A stretch of DNA of 64,000 nt. Source: Pseudomonadota bacterium (GTDB lineage: Bacteria; Pseudomonadota; Alphaproteobacteria; Micavibrionales; Micavibrionaceae). Where the stretch lies: NCBI GenBank assembly GCA_029558635.1, contig JAKQEE010000052.1, positions 124,001 through 188,000 on the forward strand, read 5' to 3'. The translations under genes were made by a program, and so were the position numbers. The notes beneath the pieces are model-generated. The model searched no databases and had not been told where the DNA came from. It saw only the letters and a list, made by a program, of their open reading frames with translations. Positions 54,641 through 63,278 of the stretch are shown piece by piece (position 1 is the first letter of the stretch; every line of letters begins with the position of its first letter).

Positions 54641-55337
54641 CGTTTTGCGTTTCTTTAGTTTTTGCTTCAGTCTCGCGGTTCATCAGGATCAGGCCCAGAT
54701 TGCCACATTTTGATCTCATCAGGCCATAGTTTTCTATTTCGGTTCCCGACTGTGGTGGATTTTTTTTGAAACGGGTGGAGACCAGATGTTTTTTCCCCAG
54801 ATTGCGGTTGTGCATGCGGGCGACCAATTCCTGCCCGACATAGCAGCCTTTAGTGTAGGAGACGGCTTTTTCATCAAGATTCAGTTCGGCAAGGGTCGAG
54901 ACACCGACTTCGGCGTCACGCGACCCGTCCGGTTCGCCACGCAGAATGCGTTCGGTGTCCCATTCGTTGAGAGGAATCTCGGTTCCATTAGGGGGAGAGG
55001 GAGAGCGGGAAGATGCGGTTATGTAGATTGTAATGTCTTCGTTGGCTTCGATTGAAATATTGGCGCGGAGTTTATACAGAGTGAGGCGTTTGGCAAGGTC
55101 GCGGGTGCGTTCGCCGCCTTCGCATTCGAGAGTGTACCCTTCGGCTGTTCTGGAAACGTAGAAATCATGCAGGAATTTTCCCTGTGGTGTCAGCAGGCAG
55201 GCATGAATAAAGGGAGATATTTCAAGAAGATTCAGATCATTTGAAACGATGTTTTGCAAGAAGGAGAATGCATCCGGTCCTTCAATTCTGATTTCGCCAC
55301 GATGTGGGCGTTTCACGAATTTTTCGGGTTCTATCAT
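54609..55337 (-). CDS. ygfZ: YgfZ/GcvT-like folate-binding protein
   Basis: 242 aa, family length somewhat short of E. coli YgfZ. The diagnostic KGCYVGQE motif (163-170) is complete. YgfZ uses tetrahydrofolate and aids assembly of certain Fe-S proteins. Its start overlaps the EAL gene stop by 4 nt, and its stop overlaps the HAD gene by 32 nt; the four genes form one tightly packed minus-strand run. Confidence 0.88.
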   Translation of the reverse strand: MIEPEKFVKRPHRGEIRIEGPDAFSFLQNIVSNDLNLLEISPFIHACLLTPQGKFLHDFYVSRTAEGYTLECEGGERTRDLAKRLTLYKLRANISIEANEDITIYITASSRSPSPPNGTEIPLNEWDTERILRGEPDGSRDAEVGVSTLAELNLDEKAVSYTKGCYVGQELVARMHNRNLGKKHLVSTRFKKNPPQSGTEIENYGLMRSKCGNLGLILMNRETEAKTKETQNDDSEIYLLGL

Positions 55338-56965
55338 TTCTGTTTTTTGTCGGTGGCGAGGATATCTGTTTTGGGGCGTCCGTAAAGCCAGCCTTGTCCT
55401 TTGTCGACGCCGAGCTCTTCCAAGAGGGCGGCTTGCTCTTCAGTTTCGATCATCTCGGCGACGACATAGACGCTCATTTCGTGGCACATCTGGGTCAGGT
55501 TTTTAACCATAGAGGCGTCGCGAGGTGATTCCGTGATATTGCGGACATAAGATCCGTCGATCTTGATGCCGTCAACATTCAGCTTGTGTAGGTACTGGAA
55601 GGACGCGGCGCCGGCGCCAAAGTCATCGAGGCAAACCGCATATCCTTTTTTGCGGATTTTCTGGATGTAGGAGTCAACTTTTTCAAGGTCTTTGATTTCG
55701 CTCGATTCCGTGATTTCGAACATCAGGTGTTTTGCGGCTTCTGGATACTCATCAAGTGTGGCCAAAAGTTTTTTGGTAAAAATTTCACTTTGGATCGAGA
55801 GTCCAGACAGGTTTACCGCCAGTTTGCCGATTTCTTTCTTCCTGTTCATATCAGCGTATTTCAAGGCCTGACGGCAGATGGCCAGATCCATATCGGGGGC
55901 CATACCGATGTCTTCGCCCATGGTGATCAGTTCGTACGGTGAGGTCTGGCTGTCGAAGCGGACCAAAACTTCGTGGTGAGAGATGGATTTGTCGTTGATG
56001 TTGTTGATGGGCTGGAAATTCAGTTTGAAATCCTGATGGGAAATGATCCGTTTCAGGTTGCTGATCTTGTTGGCGTTTTCTTCAAGGAAGGTGTTGAACG
56101 ATGCTTTGAGGTCATCGCCGACGGCTTCAAGACCGTCCTTTTCCATTTTCTTGATGGTGTAGAGGATGGCGCGCGAGGTTTCGCGGGCGGAGAGCGTATC
56201 CAGTTGCCCTTCGATGGTTTTGGACTGGATATTCAGGGTGTCCTCGATGTTATACTGCTTGGCAATCTCCATGATCTTTTTCTGGATATCGTTATCGGTA
56301 TCCTTGGCATCCTTCAGGATCATGTATTTCTCGTCATCGACCTTGACTGCAGTTTCCCCGTCAATCGATGATTCCATCACCAGTCTTGCGATGGCTGCTG
56401 TCAGACCTTCCCAGCTATTGGAATCGAGTTTCTGGGCGTTGGCGCGAATGCCGTCCAGTTGCAACAGCTGGACGTCCACCGGCTGATTGCTGTCGACCAT
56501 ACCTTGCATTTTCTTGCGCAGAATATGCTCGAATTCATTGAGGGACGGGATGTTTTCGAGTTGCTTGTTCTTGCTGAACTCCATGAAACTCAGCAAGGCG
56601 TCGGCCAATGTCAGTGCCAGATAAACGGGGCCGTCTTTCTGGGGGACAAAACCGGATATAAAAACATTCTTGGCGGATGTGCCGGTATTCAAACTCTCGA
56701 TTTTTACGAGATAGGGGCCCTGTTTGGTTTTGAGCTTCGAGTCCGACGTCATCGTTTCGATGAACGGTATATCTTCTTTTCGAAAAAGCTTTGTAAATTC
56801 CATGCCGATGAGCTTGTTTTCATCGGTTCCCGTTATTGCTGTTACCGCGCCGGAGGCATATATAATTTTTCCAGATTGGTCGACTTCGACGAGCATGTCC
56901 GCTGCGGCGAAGGCGAATGCCAGAAACCGGTCTCTCTGGGTTTTATAGTCTTTATTTTGTGTCAT
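55334..56965 (-). CDS. PAS-EAL c-di-GMP phosphodiesterase-like protein
   Basis: 543 aa: a PAS domain (~12-130, FLAFAFAAADMLVEVDQSGKIIYAS), a helical middle region (~150-290) and an EAL domain (~300-535). EAL features are well kept: HEVLVRF (EVL), NLSGLSIQ, FEITES, CLDDFGAGAASF, KIDGSYV and VVAEMIETEEQ. It is probably an active phosphodiesterase under PAS control, in contrast to the inert EAL protein at 25057. No GGDEF motif is seen. It is soluble, without TM segments. Confidence 0.87.
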   Translation of the reverse strand: MTQNKDYKTQRDRFLAFAFAAADMLVEVDQSGKIIYASGAVTAITGTDENKLIGMEFTKLFRKEDIPFIETMTSDSKLKTKQGPYLVKIESLNTGTSAKNVFISGFVPQKDGPVYLALTLADALLSFMEFSKNKQLENIPSLNEFEHILRKKMQGMVDSNQPVDVQLLQLDGIRANAQKLDSNSWEGLTAAIARLVMESSIDGETAVKVDDEKYMILKDAKDTDNDIQKKIMEIAKQYNIEDTLNIQSKTIEGQLDTLSARETSRAILYTIKKMEKDGLEAVGDDLKASFNTFLEENANKISNLKRIISHQDFKLNFQPINNINDKSISHHEVLVRFDSQTSPYELITMGEDIGMAPDMDLAICRQALKYADMNRKKEIGKLAVNLSGLSIQSEIFTKKLLATLDEYPEAAKHLMFEITESSEIKDLEKVDSYIQKIRKKGYAVCLDDFGAGAASFQYLHKLNVDGIKIDGSYVRNITESPRDASMVKNLTQMCHEMSVYVVAEMIETEEQAALLEELGVDKGQGWLYGRPKTDILATDKKQK

Positions 56966-57088
56966 GCGGGATGATAGGTCAGTTTAGCTTGTTGTTTGTT
57001 CGTTTATCCTATCATATCATTCCATTTTTCCTGAATTTATTAATACTATCTGCAGGATTTTTTTATCGGAATGATTATGGCCAAGCTC

Positions 57089-57107
57089 AACAATTATGTT
57101 AATTGTT
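57089..57107 (+). repeat. AT-rich inverted repeat between the EAL gene and tRNA-Phe
   Basis: AACAATTA (57089-57096) and TAATTGTT (57100-57107) with a 3-nt centre and a T-run after it on the plus strand. Neither flanking gene is transcribed in that direction, so function is uncertain. Confidence 0.3.
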
Positions 57108-57135
57108 TTTTTGCGTTCTGTCTGGGAGGAAAGGG

Positions 57136-57211
57136 TGGTGCCTAAGGCCGGAATCGAACCAGCGACACAGCGATTTTCAGTCGCTTGCTCTACCAACTGA
57201 GCTACTTAGGC
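57136..57211 (-). tRNA. tRNA-Phe (anticodon GAA)
   Basis: A 76-nt complete cloverleaf on the minus strand. Acceptor stem GCCTAAG/CTTAGGC, D arm with GCTC/GAGC, anticodon stem AGCGA/TCGCT with loop CTGAAAA (anticodon GAA), T arm GCTGG-TTCGATT-CCGGC, discriminator A and an encoded CCA. The promoter is described separately. Confidence 0.97.
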
Positions 57212-57223
57212 AATAGTTGGGAG

Positions 57224-57252
57224 GTTATAGTCAAAAAAAACGGGCTTGTCCA
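57224..57252 (-). promoter_or_regulatory. Sigma-70-type promoter of tRNA-Phe
   Basis: On the minus strand the -35 TGGACA (57252-57247) and -10 TATAAC (57229-57224) are spaced by 17 nt, each one base from consensus. The -10 is 12 nt before the tRNA 5' end. The -35 lies in the loop of the upstream gene's terminator. Confidence 0.7.
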
Positions 57253-57257
57253 GCCCG
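57233..57257 (-). terminator. Rho-independent terminator after the lipoprotein gene
   Basis: Stem CGGGCT/AGCCCG (57241-57246, 57252-57257), loop of 5, then eight T on the minus strand (57240-57233). It ends the 57273 gene transcript before tRNA-Phe. The plus-strand flank also carries CTTTTT, so it may act in both directions. Confidence 0.85.
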
Positions 57258-57272
57258 CTTTTTATTGTTTTT

Positions 57273-57794
57273 CTATTCGTTGTAATGCCGTTCTTTCGGC
57301 GTGTTTTCATACACTTTGGTGCGGTATCTTTCATAGCCGATCGTGTCCAGATACGTGTCGCGGGCGCGTTCTTCGGTCTTGTAGTTCACGTATTTGACGC
57401 GTTCCCAGCCCTTGAAGTTCATGCAGCCCTCAAAATCGTGGAAATCATACATTTCGGTGCGCATATAGCCATCGCGTTCCGGTGTGTCCCAGCTACCCAT
57501 GCGGGATTCTGGTGATCCGGCGACGATTTTATGGGCGTCTTTATCCCACGTTTCCGCAGGAACGGATTCCTTAATGGCTCCCATGCGTTCCATTTCGTTG
57601 ACCACGGCTGTGCAGTTGGCCATGTCCTGAAACAGCATTTGCTGGGCTTTCGGGCCTTGCTGGTAAATGGCATCCGTCGTGCCAGAGCGTTGCCAGTAGC
57701 GGGCGTTGTTCTCGAATTCATATTCCATGTCCGCACAAGCGGAGAGGGAGAGCGCGACCGCGCAGGAAAGTGTCAATAATTTGAGTTTTGTCAT
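57273..57794 (-). CDS. Putative lipoprotein of unknown function
   Basis: 173 aa with a lipoprotein signal (LTLSCAVALSLSAC; lipobox LSAC, C20) and a soluble, aromatic, Tyr/Arg-rich rest with MERMGAIKE, GSWDTPERDG and FHDFEGCMNFKGWERV. Two Cys besides the lipid Cys (CTAVVN, GCMNF) might bridge. No family was recognised. Monocistronic, closed by a good terminator; the 78 nt upstream hold only the end of the next gene and a short gap. Confidence 0.75.
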   Translation of the reverse strand: MTKLKLLTLSCAVALSLSACADMEYEFENNARYWQRSGTTDAIYQQGPKAQQMLFQDMANCTAVVNEMERMGAIKESVPAETWDKDAHKIVAGSPESRMGSWDTPERDGYMRTEMYDFHDFEGCMNFKGWERVKYVNYKTEERARDTYLDTIGYERYRTKVYENTPKERHYNE

Positions 57795-57872
57795 CGGTTT
57801 TATCTTCTGGGACCCTGAATAGGTTATGAGAGATTCTTTACTGTGTTACCGTAACAGGAGTTGGCTGATTTC

Positions 57873-59678
57873 TCAATCCTGTTTTGCCGCATTTTCGGGG
57901 AGAGAGATACTCCACCAGCTCTCCAATATATTTCCATATAACGATTGTTGTTCCGGATGGCTGAAGAGGCTCCACGAGGCGACTGTGTCGCGATCGCTGT
58001 AGAAGAGCGGGATGGCATAGTTTTCCCATGTGAGAATCCGGTCCAGCGCGCGGGTCGCGGCCACCATTCCTTCGCGGGAGGTGGCGTTGGGAATCGTGGC
58101 AATCAGATTTTCAATAGCCGGATGGCAAATTCCCGCGTAGTTGAAGCGGCCATTTTCTTTTGCAGCCTGACATCCCCAGTAGAGAGCCTGTTCCGTTCCC
58201 GGAGAGAGCGAGTTTTGCCAGTAATCCAGAACCATGTCGTAATCGTAGGCGGTCAGGCGGTCCTGAAAAGCGGCGGCATCCAGTGTGCGGAGTGTGACGG
58301 TTATCCCCAAACGCTCCAGCGATTTTTTAAACGAGATTGCGAGCTTTTCGTCTTTCGGGTCGCCCAAAACGATTTCAAAGCTGAAAGGTTCTCCGGTGGT
58401 ATCGTTGACGCGCAGGCCGTTGCGCACACCCCATCCGGATTCTTTGAGAAGCGCGTCGGCTTTGACCTGAGAGGCGCGGTTGGCCACCATCGAACCGCTG
58501 GGCGGTGCTTGCCATGCCGGACCGAAAACTTCTTCCGGCAGGTTGTCTTTATATGGGGAGAGATAGACAAGTTCCTCTTGTGAAGGTTCATCAATCGCGG
58601 CCAGTTCCGAGTTGGGGAAGTAGCTGGTGGTGGTTTGGTAGGCACCGTAGAAAATATTGCGGTTGATCCAGTCGTAATCCACCATCTGGGACAGGGCGCG
58701 GCGAACTTTGGCATTATCAAACGGAGCGCGGCGGGTGTTGAAGATAAATCCCCACATGCGCTCGACGCGGCCGTGTTTCAATTCTTCTTTTTTGATCAGG
58801 TCTGTACTGACGGACGGAAGGTCGTATGCGGACGCCCAATGGCCCGGGTCGAGATCAACCCAGACATCGATGTCACCAGCTTTGAACGATTCGAAGGCGG
58901 AGGTCTGGTCACGGAAATAATCGAATGAGACTTTATCAAAGTTGTATTGGCCTTTGTTGACCGGAAGATCGGCGCCCCAGTAATTCGGGTCGCGTTCATA
59001 CACAATCTTTTTTCCTGCGTCGATTTCAGCGATCTTATAAGGGCCGGAGGTGTTCGGGGCTTCGAGAATGGTTTTGTTAAAATCTTTTCCACTCCACCAG
59101 TGTTTCGAGAGAACCGGCATCATGGCGAGGATCATCACAGTTTCGCGGTCATATCCTTTGCCGAGATGGAAAGTGATTTTATCCTTTCCGGACTTTTCGA
59201 CTTTGTCCACGAGTTTATAGACGTTGCGCATATTCGGGCGGCCTTTTTCTTTGAGAGTCTCAAAAGAAAATTCGACATCGTCGCTGGTGATGGTGGTTCC
59301 ATCCTGAAATTTTGCATTCGGGTTCAACGTGAAAGTGATGGAGGAGCGGTCTTCGGGAATGTTCACCGATTCGGCGATTTGCGGATACATGGTGAAGGGT
59401 TCGTCCCATGAACGGGACATCAGCCGGTCGTAGACCAGATTTAATCCTTGGGCCGAGTTCCCCTTGAGAGAGAAGGGGTTGACCGTATCGAATGTGCCGA
59501 AGGCTGCACGGCGGAATGTGCCGCCTTTCGGAGCCTCTGGATTCGCGTAATCAAAATGGGTAAAGTCGGAGGACATTTTCGCGTCACCGACCATGGCCAG
59601 CCCGCTTGATTCGGCCTGTGCGGTCATCGGGAGCGCGATCAGGCAGACAACGAAGAAAATTTTGAGCATATTCATCAT
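57873..59678 (-). CDS. Extracellular solute-binding protein, YejA-like (second paralogue)
   Basis: 601 aa when started at 59678; ATG 59669 is an alternative. Signal peptide LKIFFVVCLIALPMTAQAES. It shares HFDYANPEAPKGGT and a similar length with the receptor at 23253, plus RRAPFDNAKVRRALSQMVDYDWINRN and ILTWENYAIPLFYSDRD near the end. It probably also supplies the YejBEF channel or senses a different peptide. The longer frame to 59888 is ruled out because it overlaps the divergent gene and lacks a signal. Confidence 0.9.
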   Translation of the reverse strand: MMNMLKIFFVVCLIALPMTAQAESSGLAMVGDAKMSSDFTHFDYANPEAPKGGTFRRAAFGTFDTVNPFSLKGNSAQGLNLVYDRLMSRSWDEPFTMYPQIAESVNIPEDRSSITFTLNPNAKFQDGTTITSDDVEFSFETLKEKGRPNMRNVYKLVDKVEKSGKDKITFHLGKGYDRETVMILAMMPVLSKHWWSGKDFNKTILEAPNTSGPYKIAEIDAGKKIVYERDPNYWGADLPVNKGQYNFDKVSFDYFRDQTSAFESFKAGDIDVWVDLDPGHWASAYDLPSVSTDLIKKEELKHGRVERMWGFIFNTRRAPFDNAKVRRALSQMVDYDWINRNIFYGAYQTTTSYFPNSELAAIDEPSQEELVYLSPYKDNLPEEVFGPAWQAPPSGSMVANRASQVKADALLKESGWGVRNGLRVNDTTGEPFSFEIVLGDPKDEKLAISFKKSLERLGITVTLRTLDAAAFQDRLTAYDYDMVLDYWQNSLSPGTEQALYWGCQAAKENGRFNYAGICHPAIENLIATIPNATSREGMVAATRALDRILTWENYAIPLFYSDRDTVASWSLFSHPEQQSLYGNILESWWSISLPENAAKQD

Positions 59679-60219
59679 GTCCCAAACCCTAACAGACCAA
59701 GCCGCATCCTCCAACCCTGAAAAGGCCACAAAATTGAGGATTTTGCAGGGGGATTTCCTTTCAAGCAGCGACGAGGCCGCCCGCGTGTTCTTTATGTCCG
59801 AAGATTTGTCGTGGGAGGGAGATCTGGGGAAAGCCATCCTTGAGGAAGTCGGCCCGCAGCTTGATGAATATATTCTTGAAAACGTCATACAACCAAAACG
59901 GGGTGAAGCCTATTTTATCCCCGCGGATGTCGGTAACGGTCACGCCTATATTATCGGCATTCTGCCCTTGTGGGACGGCGGAATGAACGATGAGGAGCGG
60001 GCGCTCAAGAAATGTATTACGGGCATTCTCGAGACGGCTGAGGCAAATGGTTTGCGTTCTCTGGCTTTCCCTGCTCTGGGGATGGGCAAAAAGGATTATC
60101 CGGTCAGGAAAGCTGCCCGTCTTATTCTGTCCGTTTTAACCCCCTTTCCCTACAAGACGTTGCGCGATCTGAGCGTGGTGTGCAAAACCCTCGAGATTTT
60201 TGAAGCGTATAGCGGATAG
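59677..60219 (+). CDS. Macro-domain-like protein
   Basis: 180 aa from the ATG at 59677 (MSQTLTDQAASS), which overlaps the divergent receptor start (CATG). GDFL near residue 23, GHAYIIGILPLWDGG and GLRSLAFPALGMGKKDYPVRKAA follow the macro domain layout for ADP-ribose binding. The usual NAAN substrate motif is replaced by an unrelated segment (MSEDLSWEGDLG), so ADP-ribosyl hydrolase activity is uncertain. It may bind another nucleotide or protein. Confidence 0.7.
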   Translation: MSQTLTDQAASSNPEKATKLRILQGDFLSSSDEAARVFFMSEDLSWEGDLGKAILEEVGPQLDEYILENVIQPKRGEAYFIPADVGNGHAYIIGILPLWDGGMNDEERALKKCITGILETAEANGLRSLAFPALGMGKKDYPVRKAARLILSVLTPFPYKTLRDLSVVCKTLEIFEAYSG

Positions 60220-60221
60220 AG

Positions 60222-60230
60222 TTATCCACA
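60222..60230 (+). other. Single DnaA-box-like site
   Basis: TTATCCACA matches the DnaA box consensus TTATNCACA. Only one copy was seen, so it is not a replication origin; it may be chance or a regulatory DnaA site near the macro-domain gene stop. Confidence 0.35.
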
Positions 60231-60320
60231 GACTTTCGGGCCGTTTTGGGGGCTATCCTAAAATTTTAAGATGTCGTTAATACGAATCTCCAAGCATGAG
60301 GTTAACGCAGGGAGGTTGGT

Positions 60321-60767
60321 ATGACTCAGAATACAGGACATAGAGGGTGTGATTTTCTAAACGAAAAAATCGTATTGCCGTTTCCGCCTCAAGATGTCGC
60401 GGAGATGAGAACCGAGATGGATGTCTATGCACGGTTTATGCGCCATCTGCGCAGTGTGCCGTCGAGCCGCGAAGAAATCCGTATCTTGTCTTCGATCCAG
60501 TTTGTGGCCGACATGATGGTGCTCAGCGATGCGCTGGTGGCCAAGATGCTGGTTGATCTGGGGTTGCGGGCGCCGCGGATGGCATTTCCCGAAACCTATC
60601 TGGAGCACGCGGATCAGGCCTTGATGCGCGGGGTTCATGAAATCGGCAGTGCGAATGAGTCGCTTCGTGATTTGAAACTTCACTGGGACAGAATTGGCGA
60701 GGACCGTCTGGCGGCGTTCCGTCGCGTCTACCCGGCGCTTACCGAGGGGTTGTTTACTTCCGTTTAG
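60321..60767 (+). CDS. Uncharacterised helical protein
   Basis: 148 aa with GGGAGG before the start. Predicted to be alpha-helical (EMRTEMDVYARFMRHLRSVP, EEIRILSSIQFVADMMVLSDALVAKMLVDLGL). No domain was recognised. The stop overlaps the convergent PBP1A by 4 nt. The codon usage looks like its neighbours, so a native conserved protein is likely. Confidence 0.7.
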   Translation: MTQNTGHRGCDFLNEKIVLPFPPQDVAEMRTEMDVYARFMRHLRSVPSSREEIRILSSIQFVADMMVLSDALVAKMLVDLGLRAPRMAFPETYLEHADQALMRGVHEIGSANESLRDLKLHWDRIGEDRLAAFRRVYPALTEGLFTSV

Positions 60768-62767
60768 TTGTTAAGGCGCCCGTAGCCCACGTGGTCGTTG
60801 GGGTCTGCTGGTTTGTAGTGGCTGTTGGGGCGCGGAGCGTTGGTTCTGATGTCTCCGCCGCCATTGTCGCCTGTCAGGTCGGGGAAGGGGGATGACAAAA
60901 GATCACCAAGCATATCCGAGAAATCTGACGAAAAATCTGAATCCTTGAGCAGAGCGTATTTGGACGGGGAGGGGTCGGATTTGGCGGCGGCCACGATATC
61001 GCGCCAAGCGCGGGCGGGGAGGCTGCCGCCTGTTACGCGGTTCATCGGTGCGTTGTCGTCATTGCCGAACCAGACCACGGCGACATAATCTTGCGAGAAA
61101 CCATCAAACCACGCATCGCGGTGATCTTGCGTGGTTCCGGTTTTACCGGCGACGAAGAATGCGGATTTTGCACCTTGGCCTGTGCCGTTTTGCACGACAC
61201 TAATCATCATATTGACCAGAACCTGAATATCGTGTGAGCGGAACATGCGCGGGGCGGGTTCCTGTTTGTATTCATAGAGAACTTTGCCCGAGTCTTTTTC
61301 TTTGATTTTTGTGATGCCGTAGGGCTTGACGGCGTAGCCGCCACTGGCAATCGTCGCATAGGCTCCGGCCATTTCAATCATTGGAACTTCGGAGCTACCC
61401 AGTGCCAGAGAAAGATTGGGTTCGAGGTCGGCGGTAATACCCATACGCCGTGCGACGTCGATCACTTTTTCAATGCCGACGGCCTTGGCGAGTTTGACCG
61501 AGACGGTGTTGAGCGAAAGCGTGAGGGCGTCGATCAGACGAACTTCACCGTAATATTTATTACCGAAGTTGGTGGGGCGGTATTTGCCTTCGGTGATCGG
61601 AGAGTCTTCGACGATTGTGTCTTCGTTGGCTCCCATTTCGACGGCCGAGAGATAAACAAACGGTTTAAACGACGATCCGGGCTGGCGCAGACCTTGGGTC
61701 GCACGGTTGAATTGGCTTTCGTTGTAATCGACGCCACCGACGATGGCGACGGTTTGTCCGTCGGGGCGCAGGACAACCGAGGCGGCTTGCAAAACTTTTG
61801 CCGTTTGGCCGTTTTCCTCGACATATTTTTTCAGGGTGCGCGCCGTGCTTTGTTGAACCTGCGGGTCCATCGTCGTTTCAATGACCAGATCGGTGGTCGG
61901 CGTACCGATCATATCGTCGAGGTTGTCCGCAGCCCAGTCAGAGAAGTAGCGCGCGGCGTGGTCCTCGGCTTTGTCGCTGATGCGTTTTACTTTCTGTACC
62001 GAGGCTTTGTTCATTTCATCTTTGGTGATGTATCCCGCATCTTCCATGGCAGCCAGAACCGTCTTGGCGCGTTTTTCCGCAGCCTTGGGGTTGGAGAGGG
62101 GGGAGTATTTCGACGGGGCTTTCAGCAGGCCTGCGATGATGGCGGCTTCCTGAAGGGTGAGATCGTTTATATCCTTGTTAAAATAGACTTTGGCCGCGGC
62201 GGTCACGCCGTATGTTCCCGCACCGAGATAGACACGGTTCATATAGGCCGCGAGAATTTCGTCTTTGGTGAGTTCATGTTCGAGCCACAGAGCGAGAAGG
62301 GCTTCTTGAATTTTGCGTTTGTAGGTTTTTTCCTGCGAGAGGAAGAGGTTCTTCGCAAGCTGTTGCGTGATGGTCGATCCGCCTTGACGCACGCCTTTGT
62401 GCATAAAATTCACATAGATGGCGCGGGTCAGGCCAATCGGATCGAGGCCAAAGTGATAGTAAAAGCGGCGATCTTCGGTGGCGATGATCGCGTCAGTTAC
62501 ATTTTTCGGCAGGTGGTCAGCCGAGACGTTGCGGTCCTTGATATCGCCATATCTTGCGATCAGAGAGCCGTCATTCGCCAGAACGGTGATCGAAGCTTTG
62601 CGTTCAAAGCGCGGATTGTCGATCAGGTTCGGGAGATCCTTGGCAAACCATGCCAAAACAGCCGCCAGAACCAGAACGCCCCACAGGCCCAGTACAAAGC
62701 CCCACTTGATCAAGCGGCGGAGCAGGGACGGACGGGATTGTTTCTGTTTCGATGTTCTTCGGGCCAT
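60764..62767 (-). CDS. mrcA: Penicillin-binding protein 1A (bifunctional)
   Basis: A 667-aa class A PBP. N-terminal TM (~21-42), GT51 transglycosylase with E98 in IIATEDRRFYYHFG and GGSTITQQLAKN, then a transpeptidase with S365 in GSSFKPF, SLN (LSLNTVS) and KTGTT (GKTGTTQDHRD). The length is shorter than E. coli PBP1A (~850), so the OB/linker insert is reduced. The C-terminal ~40 residues are Gly/Pro/Asn-rich (GDNGGGDIRTNAPRPN). It builds and crosslinks peptidoglycan in the inner membrane. Confidence 0.94.
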   Translation of the reverse strand: MARRTSKQKQSRPSLLRRLIKWGFVLGLWGVLVLAAVLAWFAKDLPNLIDNPRFERKASITVLANDGSLIARYGDIKDRNVSADHLPKNVTDAIIATEDRRFYYHFGLDPIGLTRAIYVNFMHKGVRQGGSTITQQLAKNLFLSQEKTYKRKIQEALLALWLEHELTKDEILAAYMNRVYLGAGTYGVTAAAKVYFNKDINDLTLQEAAIIAGLLKAPSKYSPLSNPKAAEKRAKTVLAAMEDAGYITKDEMNKASVQKVKRISDKAEDHAARYFSDWAADNLDDMIGTPTTDLVIETTMDPQVQQSTARTLKKYVEENGQTAKVLQAASVVLRPDGQTVAIVGGVDYNESQFNRATQGLRQPGSSFKPFVYLSAVEMGANEDTIVEDSPITEGKYRPTNFGNKYYGEVRLIDALTLSLNTVSVKLAKAVGIEKVIDVARRMGITADLEPNLSLALGSSEVPMIEMAGAYATIASGGYAVKPYGITKIKEKDSGKVLYEYKQEPAPRMFRSHDIQVLVNMMISVVQNGTGQGAKSAFFVAGKTGTTQDHRDAWFDGFSQDYVAVVWFGNDDNAPMNRVTGGSLPARAWRDIVAAAKSDPSPSKYALLKDSDFSSDFSDMLGDLLSSPFPDLTGDNGGGDIRTNAPRPNSHYKPADPNDHVGYGRLNN

Positions 62768-62809
62768 TCGGGGGGTTTAGCACAAACAGCCTGTAAAATG
62801 GTAGGGTTT

Positions 62810-63217
62810 TTATCCCAATTTTATTTCAGTATGTTCCCTGATTGGAATTGCTGGGGGCGTTTTTGTGATTGTCATTTCTGCGTGATCGCGTCCTACCAGT
62901 AATGCACTAACATAAAAACCGTATTTTCCCATTTCTTTCTCAAGGTCCGTGTATCCCTTGTTGTTCAAAATAGATGCAATCTGCGGAGTTTTGGGAAATT
63001 TATGATTTTGTGCGGAGGAGGCATTATCAAACAAGTGAAGCAATGTCGGGTAGCTGAACGGAACGAGAAGGCATGACGTGCCATTTGCCGTGCACTCTTC
63101 CAAAGATTCCGCGATCATTTCATCCGGAATGGATTTGAATGAGTGTGAAATGATCGCCGCATTCAGGAAGGAGAGTTTCATACCCAAAAGGGCGTTATTA
63201 ACTGCCGACGACTTCAT
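62810..63217 (-). CDS. Uncharacterised small protein
   Basis: 135 aa from ATG 63217; a TTG at 63226 would add three residues. Hydrophobic/mixed with SCLLVPFSYPTLLHLFD and VSALLVGRDHAEMTI. No family was recognised and no signal peptide is obvious. A 34-bp palindrome lies 11 nt upstream of the start codon, pointing to autoregulation or an mRNA hairpin. Confidence 0.6.
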   Translation of the reverse strand: MKSSAVNNALLGMKLSFLNAAIISHSFKSIPDEMIAESLEECTANGTSCLLVPFSYPTLLHLFDNASSAQNHKFPKTPQIASILNNKGYTDLEKEMGKYGFYVSALLVGRDHAEMTITKTPPAIPIREHTEIKLG

Positions 63218-63228
63218 TTTACGCAATC

Positions 63229-63262
63229 CCTATTTTATATTTTCTGGAAAATATAAAATAGG
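63229..63262. promoter_or_regulatory. 34-bp AT-rich palindrome
   Basis: Two perfect 16-bp arms (63229-63244 and 63247-63262) around TG. The arms contain mostly A/T with terminal CC/GG. It is too symmetric for chance. It sits directly upstream of the 62810 gene on the minus strand and close to the 3' end of an open frame at 63279. It could be a repressor site or a terminator-like hairpin for that frame, although no T-run follows. Confidence 0.65.
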
Positions 63263-63278
63263 ATGAGGAATGTCAAGG

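Noticed and set aside
60222..60230. DnaA box as part of a replication origin
   Set aside because: A single site without further boxes, an AT-rich unwinding element or dnaA/gidA-type neighbours.
61694..62902. 402-codon plus-strand frame opposite PBP1A
   Set aside because: Antisense to a clearly coding gene with full PBP motifs; its product has biased Phe/Gly/Arg composition and no domain.
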